DNA of 64,000 bases, taken from positions 4,345,880 to 4,409,879 of the forward strand of contig NZ_AP028155.1 in assembly GCF_033096445.1 (NCBI RefSeq), written 5' to 3'. The translations under genes were made by a program, and so were the position numbers. Positions 52,618 through 61,214 of the stretch are shown here, in pieces. This DNA comes from Butyricimonas faecihominis (GTDB lineage Bacteria; Bacteroidota; Bacteroidia; Bacteroidales; Marinifilaceae). Below the pieces are notes generated by a model. It saw only the letters and a list, made by a program, of their open reading frames with translations, searched no databases and was not told where the DNA came from. How positions within the stretch are numbered: the stretch's first letter is position 1; every line of letters starts with the position of its first letter.

Positions 52618-53433
52618 ATGATTAGGGTTGAGAGAGATAAAGTTACGTTCTACCAGTTCTTGGGATTACGGGATTTTCCGGGATTAATTCATTTCGTGTC
52701 GGGAAGGGAAGGTGGCGTTAGTGTCGGCGGGCAAGCCGCGTTGAACTTGGGATTCATGGATGAGGACCGGGATGAACGGGTGTTGACTAACCGGATGTTG
52801 CTGGCGGAGGCTGTTGGTTGTGGTGTGGATGATTTTATTTTGGGAGAACAAAAACATACCACTCACGTAGAAGTCGTGACCCGGTCGCAACGTGGTCGGG
52901 GAGGACGGGAGAAAGCGACTCGCTTATCTTCGACAGATGCTTTGATTACGAGAGAAACGGGTGTTTGTCTGATGGTGCTTGCTGCCGATTGTGTTCCTGT
53001 TTTGATGTACGATCCCCGGGTACAGGTTATTACTGCTGTTCATGCGGGATGGCGAGGTACGGTGGGAGGAATTACAGCGAAGACCGTAGAGCGGATGCGG
53101 GAGGAGTTTGGATGTGAACCCCGGGATGTGATTGTCGGGATAGGACCTTCTATCGGACCCTGTTGTTTTGAGGTCGGGGAAGAAGTCGTGGAGGCGGCAC
53201 GTGAGGGGTTGGGAGACCTGACGGGATTGATCGAACCGGGGAAACAGGCCGGGAAGTATCTGTTGAATTTGTGGGAGGCTAATCGTCGTCAATTACGGCA
53301 AGTGGGGGTGGAGGATATTCGTATTGAAGTGGCGGGAATTTGTACCGTCTGTCATCATGATCGTTTTTTTTCTTATCGAGGGGACCGGGGAAACACGGGA
53401 CGATTCGGGGCGGGAATCATGTTAAATATATAG
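52618..53433 (+). CDS. pgeF: Peptidoglycan editing factor PgeF (DUF152/YfiH family)
   Basis: PgeF is a cytosolic purine-nucleoside phosphorylase-like/multicopper-oxidoreductase-like fold that removes wrongly inserted Ser from muropeptide precursors. From the ATG at 52618 the protein has 271 residues, with LNLGFMDEDR, EQKHTTHVEVV, DCVPVLMYD, HAGWRGTVGG, IGPSIGPCCFEVGEEV and CTVCHHDRFFSYRGDRGNTG, matching the family's metal-binding Cys and His positions. It is the first gene of an operon with lrgA-like, lrgB-like and exonuclease genes, with gaps of 1-11 bases. Confidence 0.92.
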   Translation: MIRVERDKVTFYQFLGLRDFPGLIHFVSGREGGVSVGGQAALNLGFMDEDRDERVLTNRMLLAEAVGCGVDDFILGEQKHTTHVEVVTRSQRGRGGREKATRLSSTDALITRETGVCLMVLAADCVPVLMYDPRVQVITAVHAGWRGTVGGITAKTVERMREEFGCEPRDVIVGIGPSIGPCCFEVGEEVVEAAREGLGDLTGLIEPGKQAGKYLLNLWEANRRQLRQVGVEDIRIEVAGICTVCHHDRFFSYRGDRGNTGRFGAGIMLNI

Positions 53434-53438
53434 ATGGA

Positions 53439-53795
53439 ATGTTAGGAGGAATTTTTATTATTATGGCTTTTTATTTACTGGGTGAATGTTGCGCTTGGTT
53501 GGTGAACGGTTTTGTGCCGGGGAGCGTGTTGGGGATGATGTTTTTGTTTTTGGCATTATCCATGCGTTGGGTCCGACCGGAGAGAGTGCGTCCGGTGGCT
53601 CGTTTTCTTTGTGATAATATGGCGTTTTTCTTTCTCCCGGCGGGAGTGGGGATTATCACGTCCATGGATGTATTGTCCCGTTACTGGGACATCGTGTTGG
53701 TGGTGGGGACGGTGACGACTTTGTTGGTTTTGATCGTGGTGGCGGTTTTGCAGCAATGGCAAGAGGATCATCGGGCACATGGTAAAACGAATTAA
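53439..53795 (+). CDS. CidA/LrgA-family holin-like membrane protein
   Basis: The 118-residue protein has four predicted membrane segments with the LrgA pattern: IMAFYLLGECCAWLVN, FVPGSVLGMMFLFLALSM and LPAGVGIITSMDVLSRYW. LrgA/CidA proteins work with LrgB/CidB and affect murein hydrolase activity, metabolite (pyruvate) movement and lysis in other bacteria. The LrgB partner is encoded 11 bases downstream. The start is 5 bases after pgeF, so translation is probably coupled. Confidence 0.92.
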   Translation: MLGGIFIIMAFYLLGECCAWLVNGFVPGSVLGMMFLFLALSMRWVRPERVRPVARFLCDNMAFFFLPAGVGIITSMDVLSRYWDIVLVVGTVTTLLVLIVVAVLQQWQEDHRAHGKTN

Positions 53796-53806
53796 TTTGT
53801 AGGAAA

Positions 53807-54505
53807 ATGCAGTCTATTATTTCGTCAGAGATATTTGTAATAACGTTGGCAGCCGGGGTATACTTGGCTGCGCTTTGGCTATACCGGAAAACGAAGTTGG
53901 CGCTGTTACATCCTTTGTTAGTTTCTATTCCGGCGTTAGTGGCGGTGATGAGTGTGATCGGGATGCCGTATGAATCTTTCCAGCAAGGGAGCCGGATGAT
54001 TAATTTCCTGCTGGGACCTTCTGTCGTGGCCTTGGGCTACGTGTTGTGGGAACAGGTGGAATACATGAAGAGTAATGCGGTGTCGATCATGACTTCTATC
54101 TTTGTCGGGAGTTTGGTGGGAATCGTGAGTGTGATTTGTATTGCTCGTTGGATGGGGGCGGACCACGTGTTGATAGCGACATTGGAGCCGAAGTCCGTGA
54201 CGACCCCGATAGCAATGGGGGTGGCCGAGAAAGCGGGTGGCATTCCTGCCATCGCGGCGGTAATTGTTATCGTGGTGGGGATATTCGGGGGAATCGTGGG
54301 GCCTTTCGTGTTGAACAAGTTGAACATTGATAGTAAGATTGCCCGGGGATTATCTCTTGGTGCCGCGGCTCACGGGTTGGGTACTGCTAGGGCAATGGAG
54401 TTGGGCGCGTTGGAAGGAGCTATTAGTGGTTTGGCAATTGGTTTGATGGGAGTGACAACGGCGATACTGGTGCCTGTCGTCGAGTGGGTAATGTCATTAT
54501 TTTAG
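53807..54505 (+). CDS. LrgB-family membrane protein
   Basis: The 232-residue protein has 6-7 membrane segments and the family motifs LEPKSVTTPIAMGVAEKAGG, IFGGIVGPFVLNKLNI, and GLSLGAAAHGLGTARAMELG. It is the partner of the LrgA-like protein encoded 11 bases upstream. Together they should form an inner-membrane pair linked to lysis control or small-acid transport; in this phylum the role is not settled. The exonuclease gene begins one base after its stop. Confidence 0.94.
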   Translation: MQSIISSEIFVITLAAGVYLAALWLYRKTKLALLHPLLVSIPALVAVMSVIGMPYESFQQGSRMINFLLGPSVVALGYVLWEQVEYMKSNAVSIMTSIFVGSLVGIVSVICIARWMGADHVLIATLEPKSVTTPIAMGVAEKAGGIPAIAAVIVIVVGIFGGIVGPFVLNKLNIDSKIARGLSLGAAAHGLGTARAMELGALEGAISGLAIGLMGVTTAILVPVVEWVMSLF

Positions 54506-54506
54506 T

Positions 54507-55013
54507 ATGTTACGGGATTTCACGGCCATAGATTTCGAGACGGCTAACCGTTACCCGACGAGTGCTTGCTCTATCGGGATTGTTGTCGTGCAGGACGGGG
54601 AGATCACGGAAGAGTTTTCGCACTTGATTAAGCCGGAACCTTACTATTTTAACAAGAAGTTTATCGAGATACATGGGATTACTCCCGTGATGGTGAAGGA
54701 TGCACCTTCGTTTTATGATTTGTGGGGCGTGATCGGGCGTTACTTTGATACGGAGGCTTTGGTTGCCCACAATGCGGGGTTTGATATGAGCGTGTTGAAA
54801 GCTTGTTTGGAACGGGCGGATCTGTATGCCCGTTTACCTGAATCTTTTTGTACTTGCCGGTTGTCCCGGAAGTTGGTGAAAGGCTTGCCGAATTATAAAT
54901 TGAATACTTTGTGTGATCATTTCGGGATCGCATTAAATCACCACGAGGCGTTAAGTGATGCCCGGGGTGCGGCGAAAATCATGATTGAATTGTCGAAGTT
55001 GAGTCTTTTTTAA
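54507..55013 (+). CDS. DnaQ-like 3'-5' exonuclease (DEDDh family)
   Basis: The 168-residue protein shows the three exonuclease motifs: DFTAIDFETAN (Exo I, Asp and Glu), LVAHNAGFDMSVLKA (Exo II) and HHEALSDARGAAKI (Exo III, His-x4-Asp). It resembles the epsilon subunit of DNA polymerase III but has no polymerase-binding tail, so it may act in repair or RNA processing. It is the last gene of the pgeF operon. After it comes a gene-free stretch with an 11-bp tandem repeat. Confidence 0.92.
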   Translation: MLRDFTAIDFETANRYPTSACSIGIVVVQDGEITEEFSHLIKPEPYYFNKKFIEIHGITPVMVKDAPSFYDLWGVIGRYFDTEALVAHNAGFDMSVLKACLERADLYARLPESFCTCRLSRKLVKGLPNYKLNTLCDHFGIALNHHEALSDARGAAKIMIELSKLSLF

Positions 55014-55021
55014 ATGTGTCT

Positions 55022-55036
55022 TGTGTTTTCTAGGCT
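55022..55036 (-). repeat. Third copy of the 15-mer AGCCTAGAAAACACA
   Basis: On the minus strand it equals 18683-18697 and 19694-19708, the loop region of the duplicated leaders. Here it follows the exonuclease gene and is in the opposite direction. Confidence 0.6.
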
Positions 55037-55090
55037 AAAGAAGGGTATCTCAAGTGTATTGCATTGGTGTCTCACTGGTGTCTCGTTAGT

Positions 55091-55134
55091 AAGTCAACGG
55101 GAAGTTAACGGAAAGTCAACGGGAAGTCAATGGG
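55091..55134 (+). repeat. Four tandem 11-bp repeats
   Basis: Units AAGTCAACGGG, AAGTTAACGGA, AAGTCAACGGG and AAGTCAATGGG at 55091, 55102, 55113 and 55124 lie in the 241-base gap between the exonuclease and purine nucleoside phosphorylase genes. Confidence 0.85.
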
Positions 55135-55225
55135 GGAAAGTGGTTCTTTTGTGGTGGATAAAATCTTGAAGTAGAATTTACATATTAACGAGACTCCTAA
55201 GAGTGTATAGAGGGATATATACGAG

Positions 55226-55250
55226 TCCCCCTCACTGTACGTGAGGGGGA
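55226..55250. terminator. GC-rich hairpin after the purine nucleoside phosphorylase gene
   Basis: Perfect 10-bp arms TCCCCCTCAC and GTGAGGGGGA around TGTAC lie five bases after the pnp stop codon (minus strand). There is no T tract, so its function as a terminator is uncertain. Confidence 0.5.
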
Positions 55251-55254
55251 AAAT

Positions 55255-56067
55255 TTATAGTTTACTGATAATCTCTTTGAATATAGCTCCCATTCGAGGT
55301 TGAGCGTGGTTGCCCACGTCCTGTACTTCTGCATGGTTCGTTTTTATGAGTTCCTCGCTGGCCGTGCTGTTCGTGATAACCGACATCCCGAAACATTCCA
55401 TGTTCATGTGACGGGCAACGATGACTTCCGGCACGGTGGACATTCCCACGGCGTCTCCTCCGATAACCCGAATCCAGTTATACTCTGCCGGAGTTTCGAA
55501 GGATGGCCCTTGCAGTCCGGCGTACACGCCTTTTTGCAATGGAATGTTTAATTTATTCCCGGCCTCTTCTGCCAGTTGAATTAAGCGTTTGCTATATGCC
55601 TCGGCCATTCCGGGAAAACGGGGACCGAGTTCGTCGATATTTTTACCCCGTAGCGGGTGTTCCGGGAATAGGTTGATATGATCCCGAATGATCATCAGGT
55701 CACCAACCAAGTAATTCGTGTTCACGCCCCCGGCCGCGTTGGAAACGAAAAGAGTTTTTACCCCGAGAGCGTGCATCACTCTCACGGGGAAGGTCACTTC
55801 TTTCATTGAATAACCCTCGTAATAGTGAAAACGTCCCTGCATAGCAATGACTTTTTTACCCCCGAAGGACCCGATAAGCAATTCTCCCCGATGTCCTTGT
55901 ACTGTGGAAACGGGGAAATTAGGAATCGCCATGTACGGGATTGCGTGTTCGATCTCGATTGATTTTCCCAGTTCTCCCAACCCTGTTCCCAGAATAATAC
56001 CAATTGTGTGTTCTCCTTTCACGAAGGGGGCCAAGTATTTGCTACTTTCTCGTATCTTGTCTAACAT
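55255..56067 (-). CDS. Purine-nucleoside phosphorylase
   Basis: The enzyme splits purine nucleosides with phosphate to the base and ribose-1-phosphate for salvage. The 270-residue protein fits the trimeric PNP type I family: GIILGTGLGELG, GHRGELLIGSFGGK, MQGRFHYYEGY with the phosphate- and purine-site residues, FVSNAAGGVN, and the late GGDAVGMSTVPEVIVARHM. Its first 26 bases overlap lpxK, and it ends the operon sppA-lpxK-pnp. The mixed content (envelope and salvage) is a feature seen in Bacteroidota. Confidence 0.95.
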   Translation of the reverse strand: MLDKIRESSKYLAPFVKGEHTIGIILGTGLGELGKSIEIEHAIPYMAIPNFPVSTVQGHRGELLIGSFGGKKVIAMQGRFHYYEGYSMKEVTFPVRVMHALGVKTLFVSNAAGGVNTNYLVGDLMIIRDHINLFPEHPLRGKNIDELGPRFPGMAEAYSKRLIQLAEEAGNKLNIPLQKGVYAGLQGPSFETPAEYNWIRVIGGDAVGMSTVPEVIVARHMNMECFGMSVITNSTASEELIKTNHAEVQDVGNHAQPRMGAIFKEIISKL

Positions 56068-57091
56068 AGTCGTATATATTTTTTATGAGTTGATCTCTTG
56101 GAGTCAGGAATTCCGGTTCGATCGGGATATAGAAAATCTGTCGCTTGATCTCTTCCGGTATATCGCATAACGTGAGGCGGACGGCATCTTTTTCCGTGGT
56201 GAAGATGCATTTGTCCGTGGAGCTGATTTTATCGTACTCTTGGAGAATATGTTTTATGTCCGTGTCACTGTAATTGTGATGGTCCGGGAATGTGATGTGA
56301 TCGATCTGGTCTGTCATCTGTTTTAAATGTTCCACGTAGGGAGCCGGTTGGGCAATCCCGGTGACACAGAGTATGGCCGTTTTCGGCGTTACCGCGTGAT
56401 GACTGTTCCCGTCCAGCGAACGAGGCTCCCCGTATCTCATGGAAGTGAACAAAAGCTGTTGGTAGGCTTTTAAATTCAAGTGTTTCAGGATGATCCGTTT
56501 CTCTATGGGAGAGATGTTCGCAGGACATTTGGTCACGATGACATAATTGGCCCTGTCTTTGGCGTGAATACTTTCCCGGAGACGTCCAAGGGGAAGTAAA
56601 TGGTCCTCGTAGATAGGACGATTATAGTCGATCAGCATGATGTTTATGTCCGCTTTCACGTAGCGGTGTTGAAAACCGTCATCCAAGATGATTACTTCCG
56701 GTTTTTCCGGGAGTTGCATGAGTTTCTTGATGCCACGCACTCGATCCGCATCCACGGCTACCGTGATTTCCGGGAATTTGTTCTTTATTTGCATGGGTTC
56801 GTCCCCGATGTCGTTTGCCGTGGAGTTTTCCGTTGCCAGCACGAAACCAGATGTCTTTCGTTTATACCCCCGGCTGAGACAGGCTACACGGTAATCATTT
56901 TTCAACTCGTTGATCAGGGATTCCGTGTGAGGGGTTTTTCCCGTTCCGCCCACGGTGATATTTCCCACGCAAATAATGGGAACGTCAAACTCCCGTATCT
57001 TTAGTATGCCCAAGTTGAACAAACGGTTACGAATACTGACCCCGATGCCGTACAGTACGCTTAAAGGCCATAAAATGAGATTTTTCAACAC
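56042..57091 (-). CDS. lpxK: Tetraacyldisaccharide 4'-kinase
   Basis: LpxK adds the 4'-phosphate in lipid A synthesis at the inner membrane. The 349-residue protein has an N-terminal membrane anchor region (LILWPLSVLYGIGVSIRN), the P-loop GNITVGGTGKTPHTE near 43-57, VILDDGFQHRYVKADINIM with the catalytic DDGFQH, and DRANYVIVTKCP. It is complete. It follows sppA by 11 bases and overlaps the pnp gene by 26, so translation is likely coupled. Confidence 0.95.
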   Translation of the reverse strand: MLKNLILWPLSVLYGIGVSIRNRLFNLGILKIREFDVPIICVGNITVGGTGKTPHTESLINELKNDYRVACLSRGYKRKTSGFVLATENSTANDIGDEPMQIKNKFPEITVAVDADRVRGIKKLMQLPEKPEVIILDDGFQHRYVKADINIMLIDYNRPIYEDHLLPLGRLRESIHAKDRANYVIVTKCPANISPIEKRIILKHLNLKAYQQLLFTSMRYGEPRSLDGNSHHAVTPKTAILCVTGIAQPAPYVEHLKQMTDQIDHITFPDHHNYSDTDIKHILQEYDKISSTDKCIFTTEKDAVRLTLCDIPEEIKRQIFYIPIEPEFLTPRDQLIKNIYDYVRQDTRK

Positions 57092-57102
57092 AATATTTCG
57101 CT

Positions 57103-58896
57103 TTAATTAAACGTGAGATCGTAAGGAATTCTGGCTACCATGCCTTTTATTTTTAATAATTCTTTCTGTTCCCGGTAAGTATCATAGAAATCGCCCAGTT
57201 CTGATTTTAATATGCTGGTTCTGATGCTTTGCGAGAAATTTATCAGAATATCTTCGAAAGGACTGCGTTCAACCGGTAGTTCGGTGATCTGGTAATTGTT
57301 CAGACCTGCTTTGTTGGCGGCGATGGCAATGGCATCTTCGAGTCCGCCTAACACGTCAACTAATCCGAGTTTCAGCGCATCCTCTCCTGTCCACACCCGT
57401 CCTTGTGCGATTTCGTTTACCGCCTCTTTGGTCATGTGGCGTCCTTGGCTTACCCGATCGAGGAAGGTGTCATATCCCCGGTTGATGTAGGTCTGCATCA
57501 CGTTGCGCTCGTAGTCTGTTAAGGGACGATCACTGATAGGGATGGGTAACGGGTAGCCGCCACCGAAATCACTGTGTTCGTTGGTCTTCACCACGTCGGA
57601 AGAGATTCCTAGTTTATCTTTGATCAGTTTCTCCCCGCTGAATAGTAAACCGAATATACCGATGGAACCTGTGAGGGTTGTCGGGTCTGCCACGATAGTG
57701 TCTGCCGCACAGGATATGTAGTACCCTCCGGATGCGGCCACGTTACCCATGGAGGCGATGAACGGTTTAGTCTGGGCGGCCAGTTGTACCTCTTTCCAGA
57801 TAATATCGGAAGTCAGTGCGCTACCTCCCGGGGAGTTTACACGTAACACGATAGCTTTGATGTTTTTATCTTCACGTGCTTCCCGGATGGTCGTGGCCAG
57901 TTCCGGTCCTATACTTTCCGGTCCCTGTTGGAATTCGATATTCCCTTGCGCATAGATCACCGCGATTTTGTCGGCGGCAAAGTTCACGCTTGGGAAAGTG
58001 GCTTTCGTGTAATCTTCGAAACTTGTCAGGGATAGTTTTTCATCATCTGTTAATCCACATGCTTCTCGCAGTTTGTCGAGCATGGCGTTTTCGTAAAGGG
58101 TTCCATCAAAAAATCCTTCTTTCACGAATTCTTCTGTCGGGTAGATTTTGAAATCATCGGTGATTTGATTGATCTTTTCTACCGGGATATTTCTGCTGGC
58201 GGAAATTCCTTTCACGATGTTACCCCAAAGAGAACTTAAATAGGTCTGTACCTGTTCCCGGTTGGCATCACTCATGTGTGTTTCGATGTAGGGTTCCACG
58301 GCTGATTTGAATTTACCGACACGAATGACTTCCGGTTGTACCCCGATTTTTTTCAAAAGGTCTTTGTAGAACGATATGTTTGCGCTCATTCCGGTTAATA
58401 GTAGCGGAGTTTCGGGATTAACGAAAACACTATCGGCAACTGTCGCTAAGTAGTAGCTCTTTTGGGAGTACCCCAGATTGGTGTAGCTGTAAATGAATTT
58501 GCCACTTTTCTTGAATCTCAACAGGGCATTCCGGATCTCGTCGATCGTGGCGAGAGCCCCGAAGTTAGAGTTGATCTCGGTCAGATCCAGGTAAATCCCC
58601 TTGATGCGGGAATCCTTGCTGGCGTTGTCAATGTATTCAAGTATTTTATTTAGCCCGATTTGTTTCTCTGGGTTCATGGTCATCAAGTTAAAGTTCTGAA
58701 ATGGGTTCTCCGATGCCCTGTCCGGGATCGCTGTCTTCAGTGATAGTTTTAGTATCGTGTTGTCCTTGATCTCGATCGTGGGACTGGAGAAACTGGCTAT
58801 GGCCCCGACGAGCCCGATAAACACGAAAAACAGGATAACATGTACGATAATAATACCGACAATAGTCGCTAACAAGTATTTCAGAAAGCTTTTCAT
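57103..58896 (-). CDS. sppA: Signal peptide peptidase SppA, 67-kDa type
   Basis: SppA is a membrane serine protease that degrades signal peptides after their release. The 597-residue protein has one N-terminal membrane segment (about 7-33), two related halves as in the long E. coli type, KFKSAVEPYIE with the likely catalytic Lys in the first half, and in the second half LRVNSPGGSALTSD and NVAASGGYYISCAAD with the catalytic Ser, plus TGSIGIFG. It leads the operon sppA-lpxK-pnp. A candidate -7 box is at 58978-58985. Confidence 0.95.
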   Translation of the reverse strand: MKSFLKYLLATIVGIIIVHVILFFVFIGLVGAIASFSSPTIEIKDNTILKLSLKTAIPDRASENPFQNFNLMTMNPEKQIGLNKILEYIDNASKDSRIKGIYLDLTEINSNFGALATIDEIRNALLRFKKSGKFIYSYTNLGYSQKSYYLATVADSVFVNPETPLLLTGMSANISFYKDLLKKIGVQPEVIRVGKFKSAVEPYIETHMSDANREQVQTYLSSLWGNIVKGISASRNIPVEKINQITDDFKIYPTEEFVKEGFFDGTLYENAMLDKLREACGLTDDEKLSLTSFEDYTKATFPSVNFAADKIAVIYAQGNIEFQQGPESIGPELATTIREAREDKNIKAIVLRVNSPGGSALTSDIIWKEVQLAAQTKPFIASMGNVAASGGYYISCAADTIVADPTTLTGSIGIFGLLFSGEKLIKDKLGISSDVVKTNEHSDFGGGYPLPIPISDRPLTDYERNVMQTYINRGYDTFLDRVSQGRHMTKEAVNEIAQGRVWTGEDALKLGLVDVLGGLEDAIAIAANKAGLNNYQITELPVERSPFEDILINFSQSIRTSILKSELGDFYDTYREQKELLKIKGMVARIPYDLTFN

Positions 58897-58977
58897 TATG
58901 TGTTGTTTTAAAATTATTAATAATCTCGGGTAAAATTTAGAGATACAAAATATGGCTTATATTGTAAATCTTGTTTA

Positions 58978-58985
58978 CAAATGTA
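58978..58985 (-). promoter_or_regulatory. Candidate -7 box of the sppA operon
   Basis: TACATTTG on the minus strand, 81 bases before the ATG, fits TAnnTTTG. A nearer variant (TATTTTG) exists, so the choice is uncertain. Confidence 0.4.
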
Positions 58986-59188
58986 TGGATATAATTCCGG
59001 TCATACAAAATTTTAATTGATTTTGTCGATTCACTATTTTACAAACTTTGTAAACTTATTTTGTTGACATTTGTTTTTTTGATAGTTTTACGTGCAGAAT
59101 TCGGTTGCGTTTCGGGAGATAGATATTACCCTTACGATGCGTGGCTAAAATGTTTGTAGCGAAAACTGTAACTCTTTAATTATACGAC

Positions 59189-60496
59189 ATGAGCAAATTT
59201 GAAGTTATTGGTGGGAGACGATTGAAAGGCGAGTTGGTTCCCCAGGGAGCAAAGAATGAGGCATTACAGGTGATCTGTGCTTGTTTGTTGACTAGGGAAG
59301 AAGTGGTTATCAGTAATATCCCGGAGATATTGGATGTGATAAAATTGATTGATCTACTTCGGGGTATGGGAGTGAAGGTGGAGAGACTTCAAAAAGGTGA
59401 GTTTTCTTTCCGGGCGAACGACATAAATTTCGATTACTTGGAAACAGAAGATTTTTACAGTAAAGCGGCTAGTTTGCGCGGGTCGATCATGATTCTGGGA
59501 CCGTTGTTGGCCATGCATGGTTGCGGTTTGGTTCCCAAGCCGGGAGGGGATAAAATCGGGCGTCGTCGGTTAGATACCCATTTTCTTGGTTTCGAGAAAT
59601 TGGGAGCCACGTTCGAATATGATGCGATTTCGGGATGTTACAAGGCCTCTGCCCAGAAATTACGGGGGACTTATATGTTACTTGATGAGGCATCGGTGAC
59701 CGGAACGGCGAATATTATCATGGCTGCCGTGTTGGCGGAAGGGGTGACCACGATCTATAACGCTGCTTGCGAGCCTTACGTGCAACAGTTATGCAGGATG
59801 TTAAATGCCATGGGAGCCCGGATTTCGGGGATTGCTTCCAATTTGTTGACGATTGAAGGGGTTGAAAGTCTTGGGGGGTGTCAGCATCGTTGTTTACCCG
59901 ACATGATCGAGGTGGGTAGTTACATAGGACTTGCAGCATTGACCCGCTCGGAGATCACGATTAAGAATGTCGCTATTCCCCAGTTAGGTATTATTCCGGA
60001 TGCGTTCCGTAAGTTGGGAATCCGGGTAGAGGAACGTGGGGATGATTTATATATTCCTCGTCAGGAACATTACATGATAGAAGATTTTATTGATGGTTCA
60101 ATTTTGACAATTGCCGATGCTCCTTGGCCGGGGTTGACGCCCGACTTATTGAGTGTATTCCTTGTTGTTGCTACTCAGGCAAAAGGGAGTGTGCTGATTC
60201 ATCAGAAGATGTTCGAGAGCCGTTTGTTCTTCGTGGACAAATTAATCGACATGGGGGCGAAGATTATTCTTTGTGATCCGCATCGGGCCACGGTTATCGG
60301 GCAAAATCATGAATCTCAGCTACGGGCCACCAAGATGACGTCGCCGGATATACGTGCGGGAATCGCCTTGTTGATCGCGGCGTTGTCTGCGCAAGGGACA
60401 AGTGTCATTGATAACATCGACCAGATTGACCGCGGTTACGAGCATATTGATGAAAAGTTGAATGCGATTGGTGCGGAGATCAGACGGGTTGACTGA
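59189..60496 (+). CDS. murA: UDP-N-acetylglucosamine 1-carboxyvinyltransferase, Cys-to-Asp type
   Basis: MurA moves enolpyruvate from PEP to UDP-GlcNAc, the first committed step of peptidoglycan synthesis. The 435-residue protein has PQGAKNEALQVICACLLT with the Lys22-Asn23 pair, KAASLRGSIMILGPLLA, RVTGTANI-like (EASVTGTANIIMAAVLAEG) and RGYEHIDEKL near the end. In the active-site loop PGGDKIGRRRLD the residue equal to E. coli Cys115 is Asp121. Asp at this place is known from Mycobacterium and Chlamydia to keep activity and give intrinsic fosfomycin resistance. It diverges from sppA; after it lies a REP-like repeat. Confidence 0.96.
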   Translation: MSKFEVIGGRRLKGELVPQGAKNEALQVICACLLTREEVVISNIPEILDVIKLIDLLRGMGVKVERLQKGEFSFRANDINFDYLETEDFYSKAASLRGSIMILGPLLAMHGCGLVPKPGGDKIGRRRLDTHFLGFEKLGATFEYDAISGCYKASAQKLRGTYMLLDEASVTGTANIIMAAVLAEGVTTIYNAACEPYVQQLCRMLNAMGARISGIASNLLTIEGVESLGGCQHRCLPDMIEVGSYIGLAALTRSEITIKNVAIPQLGIIPDAFRKLGIRVEERGDDLYIPRQEHYMIEDFIDGSILTIADAPWPGLTPDLLSVFLVVATQAKGSVLIHQKMFESRLFFVDKLIDMGAKIILCDPHRATVIGQNHESQLRATKMTSPDIRAGIALLIAALSAQGTSVIDNIDQIDRGYEHIDEKLNAIGAEIRRVD

Positions 60497-60583
60497 GGAA
60501 GAACGTAATAATTTTAGATTTTAGATTCCAACCGCACGGGGCCAACGTTTCTTGATTTCCTACTTTTATCTTTTACCTTTCCA

Positions 60584-60699
60584 ACTACCCCCTCTAACTC
60601 CCCCTTACACAGGGGGAGAACACGCTGCACTGTTACATTGAAGCGTATTCTCGCATCCGTCTCTCCCCTCCCAGTGGAAAGGGGGCCAGTGGGAGTAGC
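60584..60699. repeat. Intergenic REP-like palindromic element between murA and folK
   Basis: It starts with the same 22 bases as 27241-27262 (ACTACCCCCTCTAAC...), has an inner CCCCCTTACAC hairpin and ends with an inverted GGGAGTAG part near 60691-60698. No gene lies in 60497-60734. Confidence 0.75.
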
Positions 60700-60734
60700 T
60701 TTCTTTCATTCTAAATTTTAAATTCTACATTACT

Positions 60735-61214
60735 CTAAAATTTCTTCTCCGCTTTAAGCGTGTCCGTGCATTCTGAGAGAAGAGTGGCAATGGTTTTGTG
60801 ACTGACCGGATGAATGAAGGCCGGCATGATTTCGTTCAGGGGGGCAAGTACGAAATTACGTTGTGCTAGTCTGGGATGAGGAACTGTCAGGCGAGGCGTG
60901 TTGATGATTTGGGAATCACAGAAAAGAATGTCTATATCCATGGTTCGGGAACAGAACTGAGTACCGGAGCGAACTCGTCCGAGTTTTTGTTCTGTGGCCT
61001 GACATTTATCCAAAACTTCTTCCGGGTGTAGATTTGTTTCGTAAGTAACAATTTGATTATAAAAAGAATCAGATGATTCGAATCCCCACGGGGCGGTTTC
61101 GTAAAGGGAAGAACAGCGTTCGATCTTCCCTATGCTTGACATTTCCGTTATGGCCTCACCGATCAAGGCTTTCCGGTCCCCTTGATTTCCCCCGAAGATT
61201 AAAGTTACCAACAT
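60735..61214 (-). CDS. folK: 2-amino-4-hydroxy-6-hydroxymethyldihydropteridine pyrophosphokinase
   Basis: FolK transfers pyrophosphate from ATP to hydroxymethyl-dihydropterin in folate synthesis. The 159-residue protein has the family motifs LIFGGNQGDRKALIGEAI (about 5-22), YETAPWGFESSDSFYNQ (39-55), LGRVRSGTQFCSRTMDIDIL with the metal-binding Asp pair, and TVPHPRLAQRNFVLAPL. It is complete. The aldolase FolB of the same pathway is at 4140-4493. It is a single gene, separated from the DUF4290 gene by AT-rich TTTTAGATT repeats. Confidence 0.96.
   Translation of the reverse strand: MLVTLIFGGNQGDRKALIGEAITEMSSIGKIERCSSLYETAPWGFESSDSFYNQIVTYETNLHPEEVLDKCQATEQKLGRVRSGTQFCSRTMDIDILFCDSQIINTPRLTVPHPRLAQRNFVLAPLNEIMPAFIHPVSHKTIATLLSECTDTLKAEKKF

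Noticed and set aside
55091-55134. CRISPR array
   Set aside because: Units are 11 bases in direct tandem without spacers, and no cas genes are in the window.
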